Both the position numbers and the translations under genes were made by a program. From positions 1,302,001-1,366,000 of the forward strand of contig JAUFSD010000012.1 in NCBI GenBank assembly GCA_033030425.1: DNA of 64,000 bases. Direction: 5' to 3'. The stretch's first letter is position 1; every line of letters begins with the position of its first letter. A model generated the notes under the pieces. That model saw only the letters and a list, made by a program, of their open reading frames with translations. It made no database searches and was not told where the DNA came from. Positions 40,724-52,464 of the stretch are shown one piece after another. The stretch comes from Verpa conica (Eukaryota; Ascomycota; Pezizomycetes; Pezizales; Morchellaceae).

Positions 40724-43461
40724 ATGAACCAAGCACAAGCCGAAGACGAAGAGAGACGTATCTACTCCGCTAAAGAGTCTTCATTCAAAGGGTCGGCAAG
40801 AGTTCGGCTTGATTCTATTCAACCAACTGATGGTCACTCACTTGTACGCGATATTGACCAGAAAAACCTTGAGAGGGTCAAGAGAATTTTCCACACCGAG
40901 GGGTGTTTCCGCCTGGACAAAGAAAACCATATACCAGTACTTGTCGATAGAGATGAGCTTCAGCACGCTAAGAGACATGAAAGTCACGGTGATGGGCCTT
41001 ATCCTCATCTGATATTTCGTGTAGGAGCACTCAAGTGTTTAAATGGGGGACATCGCCTCGCCGCCGCATACGACTATTTACCCCCGGTAGATCAGTGGTG
41101 GATTGTTGACCTTTACGTAGATGGTATTTGCTGCTGAACCCATATATGGTGAAATCGTATATTATTCTGACACTGGTATTAAAATAGCGGATGAATATTT
41201 ACGAAACTATATTGGTCAAGATTATTCGAACTCTTCAAACATTAGTGATGGGGAGATCTGGCGATATATCCGTATATGCAATAAAAATGGTGATGATGCA
41301 GGTGAGAGGAAGTGGTGGTCGCGCCTATCCAAAGGAAAGGACCAAGACCTGCACCAGCTTTTGCGGCACCCCGGGTTTTGCCAGGCATTCGACCAGCTCA
41401 TCGATATCCCCGGGCTATGGGTTGGACTTAAGCTGGGTACTTTACATAGGTTTTTAACTCTAAAATGTGATGAGGTATTTCTACTATAGCCTCAGCTACT
41501 AACTATTCGGGGGTGAGTCTTGCTAACTAATGTATAAGGAACTCCTCCGATATCTCCACTACATTCACGAAGTATGGTCGGGGATATTCGCAGGTTATCT
41601 AGACTTGATGAAGATAGCGGACTATACCTCTATACAGGCCTTACAATCACGTGCTCCAATGTCATCAAGAAAAGACTTTGCTGAAATAAAAGATCAAATG
41701 GATAATGGGGTAATATTTCCTCTAATTAAAGATCAGCGCACGAGGGGTCAAATTCTTCACAACATACATGCAACAAAGCAGATTATACCTAGTATTTTTA
41801 CTTTCTTTGAGGATCTCAAATATCTTGAGCCTCTTGCCAATGCGGTGAAGAAACTAATTGGGCCCATAAAAAGGTCAGCTAAGACCTCTGTATTTAGGGA
41901 ATTTCAACATGCCTTTGCCGTAACACATATAGGCGACAGTCCATTTGAGGTACAAATAAATGAAGGGGTATTTAGATCCATTCATGGAAGTTTGCACAAG
42001 AGGATGGAAGTGGGATACCGACAGCTCTGGATGTATGCAATGCGCCATTTCCCGGAGTTGGTCTCCCTCCCACCACTTAAAGAGAACGGGCAATCTAAAC
42101 CACCTATCAAAGAAACTGATCCTAGCATCTTAATCGAGTTTGCAAATCTGGCACATCGATTTGGTTTCGACTCGAAGGAGATACAAGAGATCAGGTCAAA
42201 GAGCCCGGACAACGAAATTGCTCTGGCATTTTTAAGGAAAGCTAGACCTACGGAGTTCTACAAGTACAACGAGGCATTTATTGTAGCACATGCCAGAAGA
42301 ATATCTACAATTCTCGGGACCTTCAAAAAGCAACAAAACTCTACTATAGTGTCGAGTATAGCATCTGAGGAATATCCTAGTAAGGATCGCCTCCGACGGA
42401 GGTGCGGCCGCCCGTTCCAATTTGATTATGAGCGAGACAAGAACTCTCTTTTCCTTGACAACTTCCATCAGATTCACAACGAAAGCCAAGAAAAAGAAGA
42501 TGTCTGCTCATTCTTCGTAAGAGCGGCTTGTTACTACGCTTTCTTTGGGCCTGATGACCTTGGTTCCAGTGATGCAATGGTAAGAAACATTCCCATATAT
42601 ATTATTATTATCATAGGTTGAATTTTTTACTAGGATATGATCACTATGCAAGCCGAAGAAGCCCAAAACCAACGGTCTAGAGAAGAAGAAGGCGTGCGGG
42701 AGCAACAAAGAGAGCTTGAACGTCTACGAGAACAGGAAATAGAAAGAGAATCTGAAAATCTGCGACTCAGGGGAGTAGCCGAAATAGAAAAAAAGCGGCA
42801 GGAAGAATCTGAAAGAAACGGCCACCAACTACGCGAAGAACAAAGGCGGAGACAGGAACTTGAAAGAAACGAACTTCAGGAAGCTAGGCGTGAGCAGCAA
42901 CAGCCCAGGGGGGCCGAAGTGAATGATGTGGTAGAGCTTGAGAGCGTGATGTCTGTTGTAATACGCACGTCACCAGACAACATAAAAATTGACGCATTTA
43001 ATAAAGCAGGCGAATTGAAGGCCAGTACCAAAGGGGCAAGGGAACTTCCGGCAATTATAACAGAGTACTTGCATGCTGGGTTTATACTTCATGACGAAAA
43101 AGGCTTATCCATACAGGATCCAGAAACGTATTTTGGGAGAAACCCGGGGACAATTCGTCTTATGGCCAAGGCTCAGTTCCAGAAGGGGAGCCGGTGGGAG
43201 CAAAAGGGGAACCAGTGGCAGAAAAAAGGCGATCAAGGGGATCAAGGGGATCAATGGGGTCAAAGAGATGAGGAAATGGGTAATAGTACAGGTAGTGATG
43301 GAGAGTTTGAGAGCAGTAATGAGATGCAGGTTGATGCCGATCATGGGAATATTGGGAATGCGAGTAGCAGCTATGTGCCTCCGAGCCAGTCTAAGTCTAA
43401 ATTGTATCATAAACCCAGGCATGACCCCATCTCGAGAAGGGCACGGCCTAGAGATATATAA
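40724..43461 (+). CDS. DUF3723 protein (Starship accessory family)
   Basis: Four exons (40724..41123, 41188..41474, 41539..42579, 42634..43461) join in frame to 851 residues. The DUF3723 order is clear: ERVKRIFHTEGCFRLDKENH, LKCLNGGHRLAAAYDYLPP, DQWWIVDLYVD, EYLRNYIGQDYSNSSNISDG, RKWWSRLSKGKDQDLHQLL, DIPGLWVGLKLGTLHRFLTL and KCDEELLRYL. The LNGGHRLAAA part resembles a ParB/Srx-like nucleotide-binding motif, which is my inference. Residues about 575-700 are a long Glu/Arg-rich coiled coil, and the C-terminus is Gln/Ser/Asp-rich. DUF3723 is one of the families recurrent in Starships; its biochemical role is unknown. The gene is intact and lies 9.5 kb downstream of the recombinase. Confidence 0.88.
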
Positions 43462-44211
43462 CTCATAGCTATGTAGGTTTATTATCTCAAAGTAGAGCAC
43501 AGAAGCGAGAATTACGCAGTACCCGCGCTTGACGTCACCCCTAAACTGTGATAGCTTAGAAAAATAAGGCTCTGGGCAACGGTCTAGATTTATCGAGTGC
43601 CTATGGTATGGTACTGTGTTAATTTCCATTACATCACTTAGAATTTTGTAGAGTGATTGGGGTAACCTAATTTCGACTAGATACGCTATTGCCGCCGATA
43701 ATTGTTTTACACATATAATATGAGACATCGTACTTCGCTTCCATGAGCTTATTTAGGTTTGCGCCATAAACGCCAGACATCCATCACCAGTAGCGCCCAA
43801 GGTTATCACATCTCGTGCCTAGTATAGTTGACCTGCAGCTTGCCACATATAGCGCTACGTATTAGCCAATGGAGGGGTGAGTCTCTCCTATCGCGAGCGC
43901 CATTATCACTCGCTCTAACCACTAGGAGTTTTTTATCGTCTATTACATGGGCATTCCGGCTATCCGGTAGGAGTACGTAGCACACTACTCTAGAGGCACA
44001 AATACATCGTAGAACATAATAAAGATCTCAGGCTTTCACGGCTATAGCTTATAGTAAACAGTAATTTAATTTCTTAATAGTACTGAGTTAATACTAAGTA
44101 GCTGTAAATAAATAGAATAAAAAAGTGCATTTAATTCCTCAAAATCTTTACCCAAACTCATTACAAATTGTCTAGCCCCACCCAGTACAAAAATTAATAT
44201 TCCTTAGATCT
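43462..44211. other. Intergenic region, 750 bp
   Basis: This lies between the convergent DUF3723 and patatin genes. It is A+T-rich toward the patatin side. A phrase TGCCACATATAGCGCTACG near 43835 is weakly like the dispersed GCTACATGTG family. No gene is supported. Confidence 0.45.
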
Positions 44212-47200
44212 TTAAACTTTAACACATCGCCGCTTGGCTCCATGCACAAAATCATACTCGGTGGGAGGGCTTTCTTTTAGGTACTTTCTTTTTGAATGAT
44301 TCGAAACCCCAAAGAAGGAATCCAGACCTTGAGCATGAATCAGCGACGTCATCGAAGTTGGGAGCCCGCTGATGCTTCGCGGTTTTGTAGATGGGCTCCC
44401 TAGGAAAATAGACACCTCCTCATTCAGGTCCTTTACGCTGAATGCAATGGTTTCTTGAAATACTGTGCTGTATGGTCTTTCACCTAAAAGGAAATGGGCC
44501 GAGTTCTGAGATAGGCGGTTGAGAAATACTGATCGCCGGGCTCCAGAAAAGCGGCAGACTATACGACCTGTACATTGGTACCGCCCTTTGTAATATATTG
44601 GTAATGCATTTAATTCAAAATAGAACTGTTTTGCAATGAGCGACTCTGCCGCGTCAACTTTGTTTTCCAGACTAGTCTGGGCTCTTCCCCTTTGCTCCAG
44701 CCCCTGCATCTTATCAATATCATCTATAGCAGGCTCACTGCCGTCATATTTGATATTAAATCTGAAATACCTGTCTTTTGACTCCTTTGGCAATTGGTTG
44801 CAGAGATGTTTCCATGCATCCTCACCATCCATGGAGCCTAAAAATGAACGTACAAGGCGGGGGATAAAGCCATCTCTCCAAATTCCCCTAGGACCGAGAG
44901 ACTCACGAATGGGGTCGGGTAAAACTGACGAGCCAGTACCCATTGAAAGGACAATATCTAGCTTACTCTCATTTGGTGACCATATTACCTTTGATTCCCA
45001 AAGAGCGATGTTGACTGGATTATTATGTCGAAGACCTCCGTCTTGGAAAGTCCCTAGGCCTGGTAGGCACTTTGGTTTAAAGAACCATGGAGCAGCTGAA
45101 GTGCACCGGGCCCTAATCTCCATATCAGCGCATGAAAATGAACGGAATTTTATAAAGCCTTACGCTTCCCAGATAGAGACTTTCTTTGAGCTATCCTTCA
45201 CTATTCTATAACCTGTAAAAAGGTCAGTATCTATAGAAATTGAACGGGCTAAGAAGCTCCTAAATACCACACTCCGGTGACCTAGTCCCAATACCATTAT
45301 AGTTGGTGAATATACACGGAGAAGAGTCTTCGATTGTGGTGGCTGTCACGGCAACCTTGGTCCCAAAATCACGCTTCCCAGACCAATCGAGCATAGCACC
45401 GCTTCCGAATGCTTCTTTTAGAGCGTCCTCTATTCCGGTTGCGCTATATTGGCTATCTGCAAAATACGAGATCAAGATGTCTTGTATTGGTCGTATAAAA
45501 GGAATATGTGCGAATTGCCTAGGGCTGAAGGCTCTCTTGGCGAGTTTGACAAATTTCTCTAAACACTCTTCTACTGACCATCCGTTGAGGAACAACCCAG
45601 CAACAATGAGGCCACCTGTGACTGTTAGAAAATTCACCAACAGCATAGACCCGAGCTTACCTGAGCTTGTACCATACGCCAGATCGAAATTTTCCTGGAT
45701 TGGATAAGAAAACCCAACTAGATTACTTATTGTCTCCTCCAGCTCACATAGGATAGACAAAGGGACCACCCCGCGTATCCCACCTCCATCCACACTTAAT
45801 ACCCGAACACCTGTAGTTGGAGGCTTTATCTGGGCCTTGAAACCCGAAAATCCAGCACCACAAAGGTAACAGCTATCGATTATGAATGTATACGGTTCCG
45901 CTAGTACTGAATGGCCAAATACCTGAATACAAACCTCACACACAGCATGACCACAAGGAAGGCCCTTTTCAGGTCCACGGCCGAGGCAGGAGAAACATGT
46001 TGTCTCGCTTCTTAACCCTTTTAGAACCTGCCTATGATTTTCGAGAGTTTTATGGTGTAATTGTGCGGAGGTTTTATCACCTTTTTCAACGCAAAGAACA
46101 AGGCGCTTGAATTGTGACACAAGCAGGGATGTCAGTTCTGTAATAGGAGCCTGGTGTTCATACAGTGAATGATTTTGGATAGCAGTTATGCAGTGGTCTT
46201 TATAAAATAGCTTGAATGTATCAACTGGATCGAAAACTAGAAGCCATGTTAGAAATATTTCTAATTTTGAATGTATTTATTACGCGAGTAAGGAGGAGTG
46301 AGTGATATTGGCCCTTACTATGCATATCTGCGGGGGCTGCTATCCAGAAGCAGACTTGAAGCAATCATGGGAAGGCCCAACCTAATAAGCTCCGCCTCAG
46401 TAGTCAGATGCTCCAGGAACTCGGCGATATGCCGGAAAACCCCTGTGGTACTGGGTTTGAACCCTTGAAGACTTAACAAAATCAAATGGCTGTGTGATGG
46501 TTTTAGTAAAATGATCGCATCCAAGCATAAAGAGCGCCGTAAAATGTTGAAGTGAGAAGAGACTTTTGGTCATTTTGCGTTTTTTCTGCATATCATCTAC
46601 CTCAGGGAGTAAATAGTCCAACAGTGACTGAGGAGGGGCGCAGAGTACGGTCAAGCCAGAAAAATAACTGGATATTTTCCCACTAGCCTCCGCCTGTAGA
46701 ATGTCCAATAGGAATTGGGTTGCCACCAAGTCTGTATGAGGAAGAGAGGCACAGCTATCCACAATAACAAATACTGTTGGGCAAATGGCTTGTGGTAGGG
46801 TTGATCCACGCCCTCTGCTCACCACGGTAATCAACATCTCCGCAACGCCTACAAGGCCCCCAAAGTCTGAAGAAAAAATGCACACTATATCACTAAATGG
46901 TACTAGTAAGCGGGCTAGTAGTATTTCTGCTACAGTTTCCGGTTTAATTTCTTGTACCGACTGGTTAGTCCACAGCAAAGGTCTCCCAGTTATTTCGTGA
47001 CAGTCGGTATGAGAATAAACGTTTTGGCCCGGGTTTTGTACATAAGGTGTATAATCTGCCAGCAGGATTGGCCTTTTATGCTTAATTGTAGGAAAGTATT
47101 CATGTATATGAACACCAGTATTATACTCTAAGAGACTAGGCTCTCCCGATGATGACATTAGCTTTTTTATGGCCTGTGTCTTAGACCTGCCGCCGACAAA

Positions 47201-47332
47201 AGTGATTAGAGATGGTGTTTGTGTCGAAGGGTTTGGGAACGAATGTAAGAGGGTTTGGAGTCTGCTAGATTCAAGAAGTGTAGTTCCATGCGAACCGGTC
47301 GCAAGGCTGAGCCATTCTGTGTGCCTGCACAT
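44212..47332 (-). pseudogene. Patatin-like phospholipase, Starship type, with two apparent frameshifts
   Basis: The N-terminal part (HTEWLSLATGSHGTTLL, then FVGGRSKTQA) matches Starship patatin-like proteins, with no intact P-loop. Next come a Cys-rich zinc-binding-like block (CFSCLGRGPEKGLPCGHAVCEVC) and the patatin domain. The latter has the oxyanion loop DGGGIRG, the nucleophile elbow YGTSSGG restored across the intron 45616-45660, and the catalytic Asp in FQDGG. Later exons are 45295-45615, 45164-45212 and 44212-45112. Two junctions do not keep frame. At 46437-46444 a GGGG/TTTT run needs one base fewer to continue as VFRHIAEFLEHL. At the exon starting at 46236, a TTTT run needs one base fewer to give YFDPVDTF. 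Everything else is well conserved, so this may be an intact gene with homopolymer errors in the assembly, or a very young pseudogene. Confidence 0.8.
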
Positions 47333-48853
47333 TGTCAGATATTATCGATGTTCAAGAATATATTTTGGAATTGCATTCTAAACGTGCAGATATCTCCTAT
47401 CTTTATTCAAAAGTTGAAATTTTTTTGAGGGGGCTAAAAACAAGTACGGTGACGGGTAGGGTGTTTTATGAAACTTTGTGGCCTTAGATTATAGGGATAT
47501 AACATCTTCTAGGCGTTTGATACCCATAGTTAAACAGGGGTAAATCTAAATGTAGAAGTCTAATTATGGAAGTTGAATTAATCATAAGGGAGTCAAAACT
47601 AGGTTTACGAAAATAGGAAGTGGTTCCAAGGAACAAGAAGTGGCCCTAGGAGCCTTAGAAGGGCTAAAAGTGACTATAACTCGTAAGAGATGTGAGCTTT
47701 GCCTACATTCAGGGATTCTATACTATCTGATATATATATGAGTATCTAGCTATGGCTAATAAAGCACATCAACTACATGCACTCTACAGCCACTATGATT
47801 ATAAAACCCGATAACTGTTCTAGCATGCTGATACCAATTTCATCCTATCACAAGCACGACAGGAGCTGAAGGAACGTCAACAACAAATAGACACACTCCA
47901 GGATGAAATAAAAAAACTTCGGAACACGTTATCTTGGCGTAGAATTCGCATGCTTCATGACCAAATCGAAGCTGATCACCAACGCTTCAGAGGCCACATT
48001 GGCTGCTATCTCTGCAGTTTCGGAGGTCCTATCAGATTTCAGCACCCCCAGGGGGCAAAAAGGTGTCTTTGAAAAGAGTTTTTGCAATTGCGATTGATGA
48101 TGAAGAATTTGAGTATCAAAATTCGAAGAAGTAGGTATGTAGTATCTCCTAACCTCTTAAGTTGACCAGTCCCCTCATTACTTCAAACAAGACTTTCTCC
48201 GGAGATAGGTGTTGATATATTTGGACAAGATGCCGATTAATGGTTGTACTGGAAAGGAAAGTGGGATTATTGCAAGGATCAGGTTCTCGTGCTGTTTTCT
48301 TTACTTAGAAGGTTCCTGTTTTTAAGTAGTCGTTATCGTAGGGTGAAATATTTAAATTTATAGAAACTTTTAGCTATACCTACATACATGTAATCCCCAA
48401 TTAAGTTGGGTCCTTTTAGTCCCTTTTCAACTGCTTTATAGTTCCGTACGTATCTTCAAGTTATATAAATAGACATAATAAGACATGAGAAATACGACCT
48501 TATAAAGCACAGAGGATGGAAGGACAAGAATCCCCCATGGATGCATACACGAGATGCTCTTAGGGTTAGGGTTAGTATATTTATTTATTAATGCTTCAGT
48601 TTGTGATGTCACACGTACTTAGGGCGCACCGTCTAAATCAAATCCAATCGCGAACAGCCCAAGTAATTATAGAAATTAATTTCGAGAGACAGATAGCCGC
48701 CTCATTTTTGTCTTGCTTATGAAATACATGTGCTTTAAGCATCTATACATCTCCATTCCCTCCGTACTGTCGCCATAGCCATCTTAATATGGGGTACTAG
48801 ACTACTACAACTGGCGACCCTCTTTAAAAAGTGATGCTATGGCTTTTACTTAA
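47333..48853. other. Intergenic region with a coiled-coil fragment
   Basis: Mostly A+T-rich. One coding-like segment at 47824-48072 is listed separately. A TTAGGGTTAGGGTTAG phrase near 48560 resembles telomere repeats, with only two and a half units. Nothing else is supported. Confidence 0.45.
47824..48072 (+). CDS. Coiled-coil gene fragment or 3' exon
   Basis: An open segment of 82 codons begins right after a CTAACTG-like branch site and a TTCTAG acceptor. It encodes FILSQARQELKERQQQIDTL, then QDEIKKLRNTL and a His/Arg-rich region, ending CSFGGPIRFQHPQGAKRCL. The heptad pattern indicates a coiled coil. I could not place a start exon that fits in phase. It recalls the small coiled-coil gene at 38276 in its arrangement, without clear sequence identity. 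It may be the last exon of a small gene or a remnant. Confidence 0.35.
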   Translation, partial: HADTNFILSQARQELKERQQQIDTLQDEIKKLRNTLSWRRIRMLHDQIEADHQRFRGHIGCYLCSFGGPIRFQHPQGAKRCL

Positions 48854-49928
48854 TTAATCTGCACGGCTGTTCGGTGGTAGATGACTTACATCGGCTAAAT
48901 CATTATTCATTGAGGGCCAAGAGGTTACAGTGATAAAGTTCTTGGCTTGCGCACTCCAGCGCTCTGGGTTTTGTAACGTGGGAGAAGTCCCACTCAGACC
49001 TGCAACCACAAAAGCGTTCCTATCCATCATCTGCATAGCCAAACGACTCAAGGGTTTGATATCGCGCGTATCCAGATCACTCTGGCTAGACCCTAGTTTT
49101 TTGCAGTGTGAAAAATTTCCGATCTTGATTGCACCACTGATCGAAAGCAACACGTTTTGGGGATTAAGTTCTCCATGGGTCAGACCTAAGGAATTCAGAA
49201 ACTTGATCCCGTTTAACACCTCCTAAATGTGAGCCCCAATCCGAGAAAAATAAGATGTTAGCCAGCAAACTTACTTCTAAGCACACTGTGGCTATCTGGT
49301 CCTCTTCAAGATCCCAAGTACATGCAATTACTTCCAACAAAGAAACATCCATGCATTCCTCAATCAGAAAGATTTTGTCGTGCATGTGATACCCCTCATA
49401 GCAGTGAACAATGTTTTTGTGTTGATTCGCTAACAGCACCTTAGCCTCTTCAATCGTACCTTGAAACCCTTTTACAGCAACTACTTGGCGCTCTGGTTTT
49501 CTTCGGTATGCAAGTATTGCTGGCCCTCCGAGCTCAATGTGCAAGAAGCTTTTGTAATATTTCCAAGGCTTTCCCATATTGAGGACAACATGGCTCCCCT
49601 CAGGTATGTCTCTGGGAGCTACTGGCATATGTGAGGGCTTTAAAATTGGTTCGGATAGATTGGCTCCTGATTCCGATATATTGGTTGCTGGATCGGATAC
49701 ATTGGTTCCTGGGTCGTATAGGTTGGTTCCCGGGTCGTATAGGTTGGTTCCTGGACGGGATACATTGATTTCTGGATCAGATACATTGGTTCCTGGGCCG
49801 TATAGGCTGGTTCCTGGACGAGATACATTGATTCCTGGTTCGGATAAACTGATGACTGATTCTCGTGTGCGGAAGCCCTCATTATACTGGCCAGGCCAGC
49901 GGGTAAGTCGATTCTCGCTAGTTTCCAT
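48854..49928 (-). CDS. Pseudokinase-like protein with N-terminal octapeptide repeats
   Basis: Exon 1 is 49275-49928 and exon 2 is 48854-49222, giving 340 residues. Residues 35-100 are tandem eight-residue repeats of the PGTNLYDP / PGTNVSDP type, 24 bp in the DNA. Residues about 115-330 follow a protein-kinase fold: VVAVKGF with the ATP-anchoring Lys, EEAKVLLANQHKNIVHCYEG (helix C), IFLIEECMDVSLLEVI (hinge), then THGELNPQNVLL in place of HRDLKPxN and IGNFSH in place of DFG. The catalytic Asp is replaced by Glu and the magnesium Asp by Asn, so catalysis is unlikely. It is divergent from the ferric reductase with 320 bases between starts. Role unknown; a scaffold or signalling decoy is possible. 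Confidence 0.72.
49640..49860 (-). repeat. 24-bp coding repeat in the pseudokinase gene
   Basis: About nine copies of the octapeptide-coding unit around CCNGGAACCAACCTATACGA occur. The closest pair (49720-49760) is identical over most of its length, showing recent duplication. Confidence 0.85.
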
Positions 49929-50249
49929 GGCTGGTTTCGTGGTTTGTTCTTGCCAGGGAATTGGTGATAAGAACTGACCTAAGTGAAGTTTTATAAGAGG
50001 CTATAGAGTACTCCTAAGACTAGGCCCATGTAATTACCCGAATCCCGATCCAGTATAGGAGTATCCTTGACTAGCATATTTAAGCTCTCTCGAACTCACG
50101 CCGGCTTCATGTAACCCACACCGGCTCTCCGTAGCTAGTTCCAGCCGTTTAGAGCCTAGTATAACCAAAAATAGATCCTCTATAGGTAATATACTTAGTG
50201 TATAAGAACTACCTTTCGTAACACTTCTATTGAGCCAGTCAGTCAAACC

Positions 50250-52030
50250 ATGGAAATCACTCAATGGTACGCTATTTCGCTCGGGGCTCTGGTAGCCCTC
50301 TCCCTAGCCTATCATCTACTTCTTGCTACACTCTCGGTCGCACATACTTATGGAAGATATTTTATCCTGAAGCACCTAATTTATCCTCAAATCCCCAAAC
50401 TTCTGAGAGGTAAAGGTACGATAACTCGGTTACATTCTCTTATTATATTATTATACACTGCTGGAAACGTCCTGTGTGTGTCATTCAGGACAACAAGTAT
50501 TGCCCAGCTAAGGGACCGAACAGGGTTGATGTCCTTGGTCAACGTGATACCTCTCTGTGTGGGTGGTCGCGTAACTATGGTGGTAGATATTTGCGGTCTA
50601 TCATACGAGAACTACAGTCGTATGCACCGATGGATCGGCAGGGTAGCGGTTATTCAAGGCCTCACACACGCCATTATTGCTATTATAGAAAAAAAATCGG
50701 AACTAGGGCTTGTCAAACCCCCTGGGTTACTGGTACGTCTATCAATTTCTAGTTCATCAAAATCATCCACGTATTTGACTTATATTTATGCATGTGTATC
50801 TTTAGGCAGCTGGAGGGATTTCGTTGCTTTTTCTCTTATCACTTTCTTTTATCCGTCACCTATTTTACGAGATTTTCCTCAAACTCCACCTATTTTTTGC
50901 AGTAGCAACGGTGATCGCGCTCTGGTACCATGTTCTATCCAAGACCTCCAAGATCTACCTCATCGTAATAGTATCAGTTTTAGGTGCCGCTTTTGTCTTA
51001 CGGGTTTCCCTATTGCTGTATCGAAACTTCGGCCAAGGCCGGTACGCGGGGAAAGCAGTGATTCAACGAATCCACAGCGGTGATGAGAACGAAGCCCAAG
51101 TCGACGATACGGTTAAAGTGATCCTGAAAGTTCAAAGGCCTTGGAAGTTTCAAGCAGGTCAATACATGTATCTTTGCATGCCTAGAGTCAGCCTCTTCGC
51201 CTGGTTTCAGTCTCACCCATTTGTCCTTGCGTGGTGGTACCAAGATGTAAACGGTAATACGACAGCAGTTTTCCTAATTCAACCCCACAAAGGATTTACA
51301 CGGAATATCCTAAAACATGTGGGCTCCACACTTACTACTATTATTGAAGGCCCCTACGGGGTTGAGAAAGATTTTGGAGCATATGGAACTGTTGTTATGC
51401 TTGCAACTGGAATTGGCATTGCAGGGCAGCTTCTCTATATAAGGAGACTTCTCGAAGGATACAATAACTGCGAAGTCATAACCCACCATATCTTCCTCCA
51501 TTGGCAGTTTGATAAGGAATGTAAGAGTTGTACTCACCTTATTGTCTTTAGCATTGGGCTGACCGCATAATTTGAAGGTCATGAAGATTGGGTAAAGCAA
51601 TGGATGAATGAGCTTTTGGAGCTGGATAAACATAAAGTAGGCATTCAAAAAGGTCTATAAACCACTAGGTTACTAACAAAACTCATCTAGATTCTCAAAA
51701 TATCCCTTTTTGTTCTCGGACAGTTCAAAAACCCAAAAAGCCAACCAGGTCATCAAGTAAAATATGGGAGTAGCAATCGCATCACTAAGTTTTATCAGAG
51801 CACGCCACCGGATATTGAGGCATTCGTAAGGGACAAGATAAAAGAGCAGAATGGGCGTATCGTTTTCGCAGGTTAGACCCCCGAAATAGTATATATTAAT
51901 TACTGAGACTATACTGACCTTTTTTCCCGAAGTCTGCACAGACTCTAGTACTAAGGACAGGGTGCGCAAAACCGTAGGGAGAATGCCTAGAAAGAACGTT
52001 AGATTTGAAGCGCTAGATTTTTGCCCGTAA
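50250..52030 (+). CDS. Ferric/cupric reductase transmembrane protein (FRE family)
   Basis: Five exons (50250..50732, 50806..51520, 51578..51636, 51691..51871, 51933..52030) join in frame to 511 residues. The N-terminal half is a ferric-reductase-like transmembrane domain with haem-ligand-type His residues in MHRWIGRVAVIQGLTHAII and in LKLHLFFAVATVIALWYHVL. The FAD-binding motif is FQSHPFVLAWW. The NAD(P)H domain has EGPYG, VVMLATGIGIAGQLLYI, a DWVKQWMNELLE segment and a conserved FAVCTDSS before the C-terminal DFCP. The last three exons are short and missed unless spliced. The family reduces extracellular Fe(III) or Cu(II) at the plasma membrane. FREs are a recurrent Starship cargo class; the gene appears intact, with no extra truncation. 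Confidence 0.88.
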
Positions 52031-52464
52031 AAGGGGATATATCGCTATTATTTTTATCAATTCCATAGTGTTACCATATAGACCTACTTAGACTCCCACT
52101 TATCTCAAGGAGGCTGAAACTAGCGTTGCTTGTTGGTACGACTCACTGTAGATCGTCCTCGTATTAGGCGGTATATAGCCGCCGCCTGATAGAATTGATG
52201 TCACGGTTCCAAGAGGTGTCGATGCAACTAGTTTATGGTCCTTGCCCCTCCTCTAGAATAGAATCTAAGCCAATAAGCGATATTATTTTATCGTTTGGTG
52301 ACGGTTCCCACGGCTTCCCAGACAGTTTCAGACCTAGATTAAACTTCACCCCAAGTAAGAATCCGGGAGACCCCCGGGATCGCTAGAAGCTACAGGCTCT
52401 ATAAAGACTGGCACCTCACAAGAAATTCCATCCCCACCGACACGCAATTCATACCACAGGAACC

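Noticed and set aside
43105..43728. 207-codon minus-strand frame
   Set aside because: Opposite the well-supported DUF3723 C-terminus.
48555..48575. TTAGGG-like phrase as an internal telomere
   Set aside because: Only about two and a half units; too short to mean anything.
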